A program made the translations under genes and the position numbers. DNA of 63,552 bases from DATGSL01 sp964645585 (lineage in GTDB: Bacteria > Verrucomicrobiota > Verrucomicrobiia > Opitutales > T3Sed10-336), in contig CAZYAN010000022.1 in NCBI GenBank assembly GCA_964645585.1, forward strand, positions 1 through 63,552, given 5' to 3'. This document shows positions 9,151 to 17,083 of the stretch, piece by piece. The notes beneath the pieces were generated by a model. The model had not been told where the DNA came from. It saw nothing but the letters and a program-made list of their open reading frames with translations, and did no database searches. Numbering within the stretch: position 1 is the first letter of the stretch; the number at the start of each line of letters is the position of its first letter.

Positions 9151-10389
9151 ATGAAGATAACAAGCATTCGTCCAACCACGGTCACCATCCCCCTGGAAGC
9201 CCCCTTGCGCCATGCCAATGGATGTCACTGGGGCCGCTTTGTTCGCACCATCATCGAGATCGAAACTGACACTGGACTCGTCGGACTCGGCGAAATGGGC
9301 GGAGGTGGGGAATCCGCCGACGCCGCCTTTCGCGGTCTGAAATCGTACCTGATCGGACGCGACCCGTTCCGCCTTGAGGATTTGCGGTTTCTCCTTTGCA
9401 ACCCGACAGTCAGCCTCTACAACAACCGGACCCAGCTCCTGGCCGCGATCGAGTTCGCCTGTCTCGATATCATCGGGCAGCATCTCGGCGTTTCCATATC
9501 GGAACTGCTCGGCGGCCGGGTTCGTGACGAAGTTCGGTTTGCGTCGTATGTGTTTTTTAAATACTCTTCCGACCGATCCCCCGAAGTCCGCACCCCCGAT
9601 CAGGTGATCGACGAGGTCCGCCGCCTCAAGGACGAACACGGATTCACCACGCACAAGCTTAAAGGCGGCATCTTCCCCCCGCGCTACGAACTCGAATGCT
9701 ACCGCGCCGTCGCCCAAGCGTTTCCGGACGACCGGATTCGCTTCGACCCCAACGCCGTCTGGAGTGCCGAAGAAGCCATCCGCTTCGGCCGCGCGATCGA
9801 GGATCTCAACAACGACTACCTCGAAGACCCGTCTTTCGGCCTCGCCGCGATGGAGCGCGTCCGCGGCACCATCCGCGTTCCTCTCGCCACCAACACCGTC
9901 GTCGTCAACTTCGAACAGCTCGCCCAGAATATTCTCCGCCTCGGTGCAACCGGCCGGCCGCCGGTGGACGTCATTCTCCTCGACACCACCTTTTGGGGCG
10001 GTATCCGTCCCTGCATCAAAGCGGCCGGTGTTTGCGAAACGTTCAACCTCGGCATCGCGGTCCACTCGAGCGGAGAACTCGGCATCCAGCTCGCCACCAT
10101 GCTCCACCTCGGCGCCCTCCTCCCGAATCTCAGCTTCGCCGCCGACGCCCACTATCACCACCTGACCGATGACATAATCGAGGGCGGTCCGCTCCCGTAC
10201 AAAAACGGCGCCATCCGCGTCCCGGACGGTCCCGGACTTGGCATCCGTCTCGACCGCGAGAAACTCAACCGCTACGCCGAACTCTTCCGCGAACTCGGCG
10301 GCTACCCCTGCGACCAAGATCCCGCCCGCCCCGGCTGGTTCCCCCTGGTCCCCAACGAACGCTGGGCCGACCCCAGCGCATCCGATTGA
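9151..10389 (+). CDS. Glucarate dehydratase-like enolase-superfamily enzyme
   Basis: A 412-residue mandelate racemase/muconate lactonizing-type protein, closest by motif to the glucarate dehydratase group. The catalytic lysine loop reads THKLKGG (family KxK). The metal ligands appear in RFDPNAVW, YLEDPS and ATNTVV, and the His base region is AVHSSGELGI. The start ATG 9151 fits the conserved opening MKITSIRPTTV; upstream in-frame codons to 9085 are not conserved-looking. It likely dehydrates an acid sugar (glucarate, galactarate or similar) in the cytoplasm, but specificity cannot be read from motifs alone. It is divergent from uxaC with a 105-bp shared promoter region, suggesting joint regulation of acid-sugar catabolism. 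Confidence 0.88.
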   Translation: MKITSIRPTTVTIPLEAPLRHANGCHWGRFVRTIIEIETDTGLVGLGEMGGGGESADAAFRGLKSYLIGRDPFRLEDLRFLLCNPTVSLYNNRTQLLAAIEFACLDIIGQHLGVSISELLGGRVRDEVRFASYVFFKYSSDRSPEVRTPDQVIDEVRRLKDEHGFTTHKLKGGIFPPRYELECYRAVAQAFPDDRIRFDPNAVWSAEEAIRFGRAIEDLNNDYLEDPSFGLAAMERVRGTIRVPLATNTVVVNFEQLAQNILRLGATGRPPVDVILLDTTFWGGIRPCIKAAGVCETFNLGIAVHSSGELGIQLATMLHLGALLPNLSFAADAHYHHLTDDIIEGGPLPYKNGAIRVPDGPGLGIRLDREKLNRYAELFRELGGYPCDQDPARPGWFPLVPNERWADPSASD

Positions 10390-10934
10390 TAATGCCGGAA
10401 AGGCCTCGCGAAACGGAAGAAGCGCGAAGATCAGATCAAGCGATTCGGGAAACGTTACCCGGACAGTGTATTGATATGATTGGCAGTGCTGTTCCGCGGA
10501 GACGATTCCGCTGGCTGAGGAGAGCAAGGACCAGACCCGAAACATGACCTGTCCGGCATCGGATTGCCGTTCGAAGGGCATTTTCTCTTTCCTGTTGCTT
10601 AACCCCAGACCGCCTCTCAACAACAAACAGTGCTGCCTGAGCCGGTCCTCCCCCAAGAAACTTTTCCCACTCCCGCCATTTAGGAAGCAGCATGTGAAGA
10701 CAGGCGAAAGATGGAAGGAGAAACAGGGGAGCGCGGGGTATCGAGCGAGGATTTGCACGGAAAAAGCTCGTCCCTCGGTTGAAAACAACCATCTATCGAG
10801 TCGGCGATTCGGAAGGCTGACTTCCGGTCAGCTTTGGACTTTTGAAGGGAGCCAACAGCAAAACCCAAGGGGCTGTCGCCCCTTTTGGTCGTTTTATATA
10901 AAAGGGTGCTCAAGACAGGGATTTTATAGTGTCT
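10390..10934. other. 545-bp non-coding interval with structured leader
   Basis: I find no convincing gene here; the short frames lack family features. The last 160 bases hold three hairpins (see 10777-10884). The sequence is less GC-rich than the genes to its left. Promoters for the GH32 gene must lie here, but I cannot fix them. Confidence 0.6.
10777..10884 (+). promoter_or_regulatory. Three-hairpin 5' leader of the GH32 gene
   Basis: Hairpin 1: GGTTG-AAAA-CAACC (10777-10790). Hairpin 2: GCTGAC-TTCCG-GTCAGC (10816-10832), which competes with GGAAG-GCTGA-CTTCC (10811-10825). Hairpin 3: AAGGGGC-TGTC-GCCCCTT (10867-10884), followed by TTGGTCGTTTT. Overlapping alternative stems ahead of a terminator-like stem resemble an attenuator, and the array lies 51 bases before the ATG at 10935. 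No named riboswitch class was recognised. Confidence 0.4.
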
Positions 10935-12977
10935 ATGCGAAGCGAATTCACCGGATTTATTTTGAAGAGGAATATAATCACTGGTTTCATACGTCGGTGG
11001 TTTGTCATCGGAACCTTTTTAATGGCGATGATAATTAATCCTCCCGCCCGTGCCGAGGATCGACCGGATCGGGTTCTGGCTGATTTTGAGGGAGAAGACT
11101 TCGGGCAATGGACGGTAACGGGTGAAGCATTCGGAAACGGACCTGTCCGTCCGGATAACAATCAGGTGCGGACGAACATCGTTGGGTTCATGGGAAGGGG
11201 ACTCGCCTCATCTCTTAGCGAAAATGACGGATGGCAGGCGCGGATTGGGGCTTTGCAGTCCCCGGAATTTATCATTGATCGAAATTACTTGAACCTGCTC
11301 ATCGGAGGCGGCAATCACGCTTTTCGTGCCGCGGTTTCGTTGTGGGTGGATGGCAAGGTCGCGCGCACATCGGCTGGTAATGATAGCGATGAGCTGACTT
11401 GGGTGAGCTGGGACTTGCGCGATGTTCAGGGGAAGGAAGCCTGGATCGGCATTTATGATAACTGCATTGAAGACGAGCCGGGCTATATACTGGTTGATCA
11501 AGTAACACTGAGCGATTGGCCGCGTGCGCGCATCGGAGGCCATGTTAACGATGCCATGGCTCAGGTCCGCCGGGAAGCACTGGACGCCATCCGGCGGAAC
11601 GCGCCTGTGGCGGCCAAGGATCCGTGGCGGCCGGTCTACCATTATACGCCGCCCGCGCAACGCATGAATGATCCAAACGGACCCGGTTGGCACAACGGAT
11701 ATCATCATGTCTTTTATCAGCATATGGTTTTCGTCGGATCCGGACCGGCGCGGGATGTTCATTGGGGGCACGCGCGGAGTCGCGATTTGGTTAACTGGGA
11801 GACACTGCCGCTGGCCATTCCTCCGGCATACGAACTGGGCGAGCTAAGTGTTTTTTCGGGAAATTTGGCCTGGGATCAAAATGGCGATCCCGTGCAATTT
11901 ACAACTATGGTGCCCTATAAAAAGGACACCTATCGACGCGTGTGGGCGGCGCGTCCCGTGGATGATGAATGGATTGAATGGGAGAAAACTCCGGAAACAC
12001 CTTCAGGATTGGTGCCTCAAGGAAATCTGGCCAGGAATATCAAGGATCCTTTTCCTTTTAGTGCAGGTGACCGGCGCTTTCTGGTTCTGACTGACCACAA
12101 TATTCCCATTTTTGAAGCGACCGACGACAAACTGACCGAATGGGTCTACCGCGGTGTACTGGATCAAAGCAGTGCGGAGTGTCCAAATTTTTTCGAAGTC
12201 GATGGCTATTGGGTTTATCTGTCCTCACCGCATGGTCCGGTCCGGTATGCGGTCGGTGAATTTGATCCGGAAACCGCGAAGTTCACTCCACGAACTGAGG
12301 GATATATTAATCACCACGGAGGGTTTTATGCTTCCACGGCTTATCGCGACGATAAAGGGCGCACCATCCTTCACGGAATTACGCGCGGTCAGCGAGGCGG
12401 GCGTGGATGGACAGGTGCCCTTGCGATGCCTCGAGTGCTGACGATCGGAAAAGATCTTCGTCCGAGAATGTATCCCGTGCCGGAACTCGAAAGCCTCCGG
12501 CGGGAATCCTTCACCATCGACTCGCCGGTGAGATTGGAAAACGGCGCCCATGTGGTCGATGGACTCGCCGGTGACACCCTGGAAATCGTCGCCCGTTTCC
12601 AAGTGGAGGACGCGCGAGAATTCGGTATTCGCGTCCGCCGCAGTGATGACGGAACGCGATCTTTGCCAGTGGTCTGGCGCGACGGCAGAATCGTGATCAT
12701 CAACGAGCGGGACGAACATCCTTGCACATACGAGCTCGATCCTGCATCCCGCGAAGTAACGTTCCGTCTGTTTCTGGATAAAGGGGTCCTCGACGTCGGG
12801 ACGACCGATGGCCGCGTGTTTGAGTCGCGGATTCACTATGCACCGCTGGAGGACCTAGGAGTCGAAGTCTTCGCGGAGGGCGGCAGCGCCACGCTGCTTT
12901 CACTGGAAGCCTGGCAGATGGCTCCAGCGCAGATTGATCATTCGAGATTGTTCGCCAGTGACCTTGGCGACCGTTGA
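10935..12977 (+). CDS. Secreted GH32 family glycoside hydrolase (fructan hydrolase-like)
   Basis: The 680-residue protein has an N-terminal export signal ending near PPARA. Residues about 40-190 form a beta-rich module (ADFEGEDFGQW to ILVDQVTLSD) that often precedes GH32 domains in Planctomycetota and Verrucomicrobiota. The five-bladed catalytic part shows RMNDPNG (nucleophile Asp, about residue 246), KDPFPF (position of the RDP motif, with Lys for Arg, about 371) and ECPNFF (acid/base Glu, about 413). Residues about 520-675 are the C-terminal beta sandwich. GH32 enzymes cleave levan, inulin or sucrose. I took ATG 10935 rather than GTG 10929. The gene is visibly richer in A/T and differs in codon use from its neighbours, suggesting acquisition from another lineage. 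Confidence 0.9.
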   Translation: MRSEFTGFILKRNIITGFIRRWFVIGTFLMAMIINPPARAEDRPDRVLADFEGEDFGQWTVTGEAFGNGPVRPDNNQVRTNIVGFMGRGLASSLSENDGWQARIGALQSPEFIIDRNYLNLLIGGGNHAFRAAVSLWVDGKVARTSAGNDSDELTWVSWDLRDVQGKEAWIGIYDNCIEDEPGYILVDQVTLSDWPRARIGGHVNDAMAQVRREALDAIRRNAPVAAKDPWRPVYHYTPPAQRMNDPNGPGWHNGYHHVFYQHMVFVGSGPARDVHWGHARSRDLVNWETLPLAIPPAYELGELSVFSGNLAWDQNGDPVQFTTMVPYKKDTYRRVWAARPVDDEWIEWEKTPETPSGLVPQGNLARNIKDPFPFSAGDRRFLVLTDHNIPIFEATDDKLTEWVYRGVLDQSSAECPNFFEVDGYWVYLSSPHGPVRYAVGEFDPETAKFTPRTEGYINHHGGFYASTAYRDDKGRTILHGITRGQRGGRGWTGALAMPRVLTIGKDLRPRMYPVPELESLRRESFTIDSPVRLENGAHVVDGLAGDTLEIVARFQVEDAREFGIRVRRSDDGTRSLPVVWRDGRIVIINERDEHPCTYELDPASREVTFRLFLDKGVLDVGTTDGRVFESRIHYAPLEDLGVEVFAEGGSATLLSLEAWQMAPAQIDHSRLFASDLGDR

Positions 12978-13090
12978 GCGCTCGGCTGTGCCCCGCGGGA
13001 GGCGGGAGCCGTTGGATCTTTGATCGCTTCTCCCATCGGGGGGAAACAGGGTTGTCACGGCCACAGGCGAATTTATAGGCTTGCCCTGTT

Positions 13091-13819
13091 ATGCGATCTG
13101 CCCGCCCGCACATTTTATCCGTGAATGAAACTATCGTCCTGGCCGCGATTCTCGGGCTGGTGATGGCTATCTTGATCCCCGTGGCCGAGGAAGGCCGCGA
13201 TCGGGCTCGGGCCGCCGCTTGCGCATCGAATCTCTCGCGGCTGATGAGTGCCATGTATGCCTACGCCGACGATCACGACGGCCGGTTTGCCGCGCCTCTA
13301 GGGAATTTTGCGCCTGACCTGCCCGCGGCGTGGCAGACCTGGCATGCCGCTCTCGTCCCCTACCTCGACTGGGATGCCGACGCCGTGACCGCGATCAACA
13401 GCGGCATCACGTGGCGCTCGGATTCCCGTCAGATCAACACCTTCACCTGCCCGACCTCGATCGGCGATATCCACCGGCTCCCCGGTGCCACCAGCACCCA
13501 TCTGAACCCTTGGTTCATGTACGGTCTGAACGCGGACCTTCCTGCCGCGGCCTATTTTGCCGGGCGGCGGTCCGGAATCAATATCTCTACCGACGATCTT
13601 CTCCACCCGGCGGAGACCATGGCCATTCTCGAAACACTCGACTGGAGCGCCATGTACTCTCGGGAGATCAATCCCGACGGTAGCGGATTGGCGCTCATCC
13701 CGCACGGCAATGCCGCCAATGTCGCATTCTACGACGGAAGCGTCCGGCGAATACCACTCGACTCACTGGTTTCCCACCCCGAAACCAGCCATTTCTGGCA
13801 GGGCGGCTACAGCGACTGA
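13091..13819 (+). CDS. Degenerate pseudopilin-like membrane-anchored protein
   Basis: The 242-residue protein aligns by eye with DG-box pseudopilins. After a hydrophobic helix (TIVLAAILGLVMAILIPVAE) it has the CASNLSRLMSAMYAYADDH segment and ends with YDGSVRR. The usual prepilin cleavage site is lost: where GFTLIE is expected the sequence reads ILSVNE, so Glu+5 is kept but Gly-1 and Phe+1 are not. It may therefore stay uncleaved as a membrane-anchored relative, or be poorly processed. It precedes the SUMF1/BACON protein gene by 34 bases on the same strand, repeating the pseudopilin/secreted-protein pairing seen elsewhere in the window. Confidence 0.8.
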   Translation: MRSARPHILSVNETIVLAAILGLVMAILIPVAEEGRDRARAAACASNLSRLMSAMYAYADDHDGRFAAPLGNFAPDLPAAWQTWHAALVPYLDWDADAVTAINSGITWRSDSRQINTFTCPTSIGDIHRLPGATSTHLNPWFMYGLNADLPAAAYFAGRRSGINISTDDLLHPAETMAILETLDWSAMYSREINPDGSGLALIPHGNAANVAFYDGSVRRIPLDSLVSHPETSHFWQGGYSD

Positions 13820-13853
13820 TCCATATCCCCGATTTTCATCCCGATTCCGGAAA

Positions 13854-15707
13854 ATGAAAGACCGTATACTCCGCCTCCCTTCGTTTCTCCTGACGTTTCA
13901 CATCCTCACGCATCCCGTCGCCGCGAATACTTCTTTTCCAAGCGAAGTCCTCGGTCAGGCGGAATGGTCATGGACGACCGGCGGCGACGCCATCTGGTCA
14001 GTCGATGAAGAGAGCAGCCTTTCTTCGGGTCCGGCCGCCCGCGCGGGAAACCTCGATGACAATCAGGAAGCCTGGCTCGAAACGACAATCGAAGGCCCCG
14101 GGCAGATCGAGTTCACATGGAGGACGTCTAGCGAATGGCATGGCGATTTTTTGACGGTCTCCGTCAACGGAAAGCCCACGCTCCGAGCATCGGGCGAGAC
14201 TGAATGGGAGACCCGGCAACTCGACCTCGACCCTGGCACCAGCCACCTGCGCTGGACGTTTGCCAAGAACGATTCGCGTTCTGTCGGCGAGGATTCCGCG
14301 TGGCTCGCGGAGGTCCGCTGGGAGCCGCTCGTCGATTACCTTCTCCTCGCGCCCGAAGGACAGCAACTCCCCGCAGGCGGCGGCAGCTATCAGATCCAGC
14401 TTTTCTCCGACCGAAACTGGAGTGTCGATTCCTTTCCAGCGTGGCTCCAAATCTTCCCCGAATCAGGAGATGGAAACCTGCTCCTTTCGGTTGAAGTATC
14501 GCCAAATCCCGGGATCACCGCGCGCTCCGCTGCTGTTTCGATCAGCGGGAGCAAACACTCCATCACCCAGGCGGCAGCCTCGGACGCGCGTTTCTCGACC
14601 CGAATCCTGGAATCAGGATCCGCCGGCACTGTTCTTCGCTTTCCCGGCGAACCGGGCGTCCGCTACTCGGCGGAGTTCTCGAATGACCTCCGTGCCTGGG
14701 AATCCACCACATTCCAGCTCGCCGGCAGCGCCTCGCCCCAGTCCGTCCTCAACGCCACCCAACACGATGAATTCGAGATTACCGCGAATCGGCCTGATGA
14801 AACCGAATCCGCCTCCCGGGAATTCTGGCGGATTCACGCCCGCACCCCGCCCCCCGGCTATGCCGCCATCCCGGCCGGCCCGTTCGTGATGGGAGACACG
14901 CACGCCGAAACGGAATTTCTCATGGCCGAGAGCAGCCCCGCGCACACCGTGGAAACCGACTCGTTCTTCATCAGCCCCCGCCCGGTAAGCTTCGCCGAGT
15001 GGCGAGAGGTGGTCGCTTGGGCTCTCGAAAACGGATACGACTTCGACCATTCGGGACAGCGGGGATCGGACGGTGGCGGGAACGAACTCCCCGAATCCGG
15101 CGAAACCGCAAAACACCCGGTCGTGGCCCTCTCCTGGCACGACGCCGTCAAGTGGTGCAACGCGAAGAGCGAAATGTCGGGCGCCGTTCCCGCCTACTAT
15201 ACCGACGCCGATCACAACGTTATCTACCGGAGCGGAAGAATCGACCTCTTCGACGAGAACGTCCGGTGGAACGCTCCGGGCTACCGCCTCCCGCGCGAGG
15301 CGGAATGGGAAAAGGCCGCGCGGGGCGGACTCGTTCAAAAGCGCTGGCCATGGGGCGACGATCCAGTCACGACAGACCGGGCCAACTATCTTCCGGAGGA
15401 AGAAGCGCCTGCCGGAACCTCTCTACCGGGTTCGTATCCTAAAAATGGATACGGATTGGAAGATGTTGCGGGCAATGTCTGGGAATGGAACTGGGACCGG
15501 CACGCGTCCAGCACCTATCGGCTCCGCGCGGAAAGCGGTTCGACGTCTCCCCATGGGCCCGACCGCGGAACCCAGCGCGTCGCGCGAGGCGGATCTTGGG
15601 ATTCCTCCGCCGAGTTCACTCGCGTTTCCGTTCGCCTCGGCATCAGACCCGAGACCGCCCTGCCCGTTCTCGGCTTTCGTCCGGCCTTCGGCAACGGCCA
15701 AGAGTAA
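13854..15707 (+). CDS. Secreted SUMF1-domain protein with BACON-like domain
   Basis: I place the start at ATG 13854; the open frame runs on upstream to 13557 but overlaps the pseudopilin gene, and a signal peptide (RLPSFLLTFHILTHPVAAN) begins here. The product has 617 residues. About 25-155 is a jelly-roll-like region, about 160-242 resembles a BACON domain, and about 332-617 is a formylglycine-generating-enzyme (SUMF1) fold with IPAGPFVMGD, YRLPREAEWEKAARGG, NVWEW and RVARGGSWDSS. Active aerobic sulfatase-modifying enzymes carry two Cys in the RGGSW region; here those positions are not Cys (RGGSWDSSAEFTR), so it is probably a binding or structural member, not a sulfatase activator. Confidence 0.87.
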   Translation: MKDRILRLPSFLLTFHILTHPVAANTSFPSEVLGQAEWSWTTGGDAIWSVDEESSLSSGPAARAGNLDDNQEAWLETTIEGPGQIEFTWRTSSEWHGDFLTVSVNGKPTLRASGETEWETRQLDLDPGTSHLRWTFAKNDSRSVGEDSAWLAEVRWEPLVDYLLLAPEGQQLPAGGGSYQIQLFSDRNWSVDSFPAWLQIFPESGDGNLLLSVEVSPNPGITARSAAVSISGSKHSITQAAASDARFSTRILESGSAGTVLRFPGEPGVRYSAEFSNDLRAWESTTFQLAGSASPQSVLNATQHDEFEITANRPDETESASREFWRIHARTPPPGYAAIPAGPFVMGDTHAETEFLMAESSPAHTVETDSFFISPRPVSFAEWREVVAWALENGYDFDHSGQRGSDGGGNELPESGETAKHPVVALSWHDAVKWCNAKSEMSGAVPAYYTDADHNVIYRSGRIDLFDENVRWNAPGYRLPREAEWEKAARGGLVQKRWPWGDDPVTTDRANYLPEEEAPAGTSLPGSYPKNGYGLEDVAGNVWEWNWDRHASSTYRLRAESGSTSPHGPDRGTQRVARGGSWDSSAEFTRVSVRLGIRPETALPVLGFRPAFGNGQE

Positions 15708-15899
15708 GGAAGGAGAAACGTATGGCGGCCGGAACGGAAATTCGGTTCCCGCCGCGCTGGTCCGCAAGGTCGGAGGCTTGCGCCGCGGGCGTATCGTTAA
15801 TGACTGGGTCGTCGCTCGTTTTTGAGCGTCCCATCGGATCGTTGCCGCTTGTTTACGTCCGGGCAAACTCGCGGGCGTACTGGAGCCAAGTTCCTGTAT

Positions 15900-16301
15900 T
15901 TATTGCCAGCCGCTCACGCGCCCGGCCTGCCCGATCCACCTGTGCAGCTCGGGAGCATCCGCCTCTTCGAGGGTCTTCAGCTTCACATAGCGCGATCGCC
16001 CAGTCTCTCCCATCGGTGGCGGAACATCGAAGTCCGCGCCTCCAAGGAAAACGACGTTCACCGATACGTCATACGCGACGACCTCAATGATCCAGCCGCG
16101 GTCAGGCAGACCGTAATAGGCTTTCTTCCATTTGATCGCGTATTGAAGTCCGGGCAGAATCTCGCGGATCAGCTGGTCAATGCGCGTGACGAGAGGGTTC
16201 AAATCCGGCATAGCCCGCCGGATCCATTCTTCGATTTCAGCATGGCTGCCCGACGGCAGAGGCGGCTTTCGACTCGTATTCGGTCCGCGTGATTTGATCA
16301 T
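15900..16301 (-). CDS. DUF1801-family protein
   Basis: A 133-residue protein matching the DUF1801 (YdhG-like) pattern: an N-terminal helical part with IDQLIREILPGLQYAIKWKKAYYGL and a beta-rich core ending in RYVKLKTLEEAD. It is cytoplasmic with no signal peptide. The molecular function of the family is not established. The gene stands alone between convergent neighbours, and its ATG at 16301 is the only good start. The 192 bases between it and 15707 hold nothing I recognise. Confidence 0.82.
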   Translation of the reverse strand: MIKSRGPNTSRKPPLPSGSHAEIEEWIRRAMPDLNPLVTRIDQLIREILPGLQYAIKWKKAYYGLPDRGWIIEVVAYDVSVNVVFLGGADFDVPPPMGETGRSRYVKLKTLEEADAPELHRWIGQAGRVSGWQ

Positions 16302-16390
16302 TGCGCAGCGTAACAGCTTTTTCCCGCAAATTAGAAATTTTTTAACGCGGCTGGCGGATTTTCTTATGCGACTGACCGAGGCAGCACCGC

Positions 16391-17083
16391 TTACTCGGCG
16401 AGATATTCTTCAAATTCCGTGAACATTTCCATGAGTTCCGGCCGCTGCAAAGAGCGCACGCTCCCGTCCGCAAAGCCGACATTGAGCCGGCTGCCACCGT
16501 GCCAGCCTTCGCCCGGATTGTTGGGCGGCACCGACGCGAATAAGCCGGGCTCCGTATCGTACCCGCGGTCAAAAATGACAGGGAAACGGGTTAAATCAGG
16601 AATGCTGTTCAAGCTTCGTCCCAGTCTCACCACGCCAGGCGCGGACCCCGATGTAAAATCCCAAATGTAAACATTCGGGATCAAGGTCCATTGCCAATAC
16701 CACGGGATGTTTCGGCTGTTGCAACGCCAGATGCCGCGTCCGTACAGACTGCCGGCGGAAGCCCCGAGCCCAGATTGCGCGCCCGTTTCGAGCCCCGGCT
16801 CGGATATGTAGGGCTCCACGTCTTCGATGATGGTGATCATGCGAGTCCAGCCGGAACCGCGCTGGTTTGGAAACCGTTCGCCATTCTCGTTCGCATACAA
16901 TTGCATCCCAGTGGCGATCTGCCTGAGGTTGCTGACGCATTCGGCGCCGCGGGTGGATTCTCGCACCGCCCCGACCACAGGAATCAAGATTGCCGCAAGG
17001 ATTCCAATGATCGCAATGACGGTCAGCAACTCGATCAGCGTAAACCCGGCACGACCGCTAAAACGCCTTTGTCCGGGCCTCAT
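16391..17083 (-). CDS. Type II secretion-like pseudopilin with DG box
   Basis: A 230-residue pseudopilin with GRAGFTLIELLTVIAIIGIL at the N terminus, CVSNLRQIATGMQLYANENG behind the helix, and NVGFADGSVRSL near the C terminus (H-X9-DG type). The start ATG at 17083 overlaps the TGA of the upstream gene as ATGA, which supports this start over the upstream extension and implies translational coupling. It would be cleaved after the Gly by a prepilin peptidase. It is partnered with the frameshifted DNRLRE-like secreted protein, the third such pairing in the window. Confidence 0.9.
   Translation of the reverse strand: MRPGQRRFSGRAGFTLIELLTVIAIIGILAAILIPVVGAVRESTRGAECVSNLRQIATGMQLYANENGERFPNQRGSGWTRMITIIEDVEPYISEPGLETGAQSGLGASAGSLYGRGIWRCNSRNIPWYWQWTLIPNVYIWDFTSGSAPGVVRLGRSLNSIPDLTRFPVIFDRGYDTEPGLFASVPPNNPGEGWHGGSRLNVGFADGSVRSLQRPELMEMFTEFEEYLAE

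Noticed and set aside
10544..11038. Open frame in the gap before GH32
   Set aside because: It overlaps the leader hairpins and the GH32 start with no recognisable residues.
13557..13853. Upstream extension of the SUMF1 gene frame
   Set aside because: It overlaps the end of the pseudopilin gene and has no signal peptide or conserved residues; ATG 13854 starts a clear signal peptide.
15708..15899. Short frames between the SUMF1 gene and the DUF1801 gene
   Set aside because: All lack family features, and the interval is only 192 bases between convergent genes.
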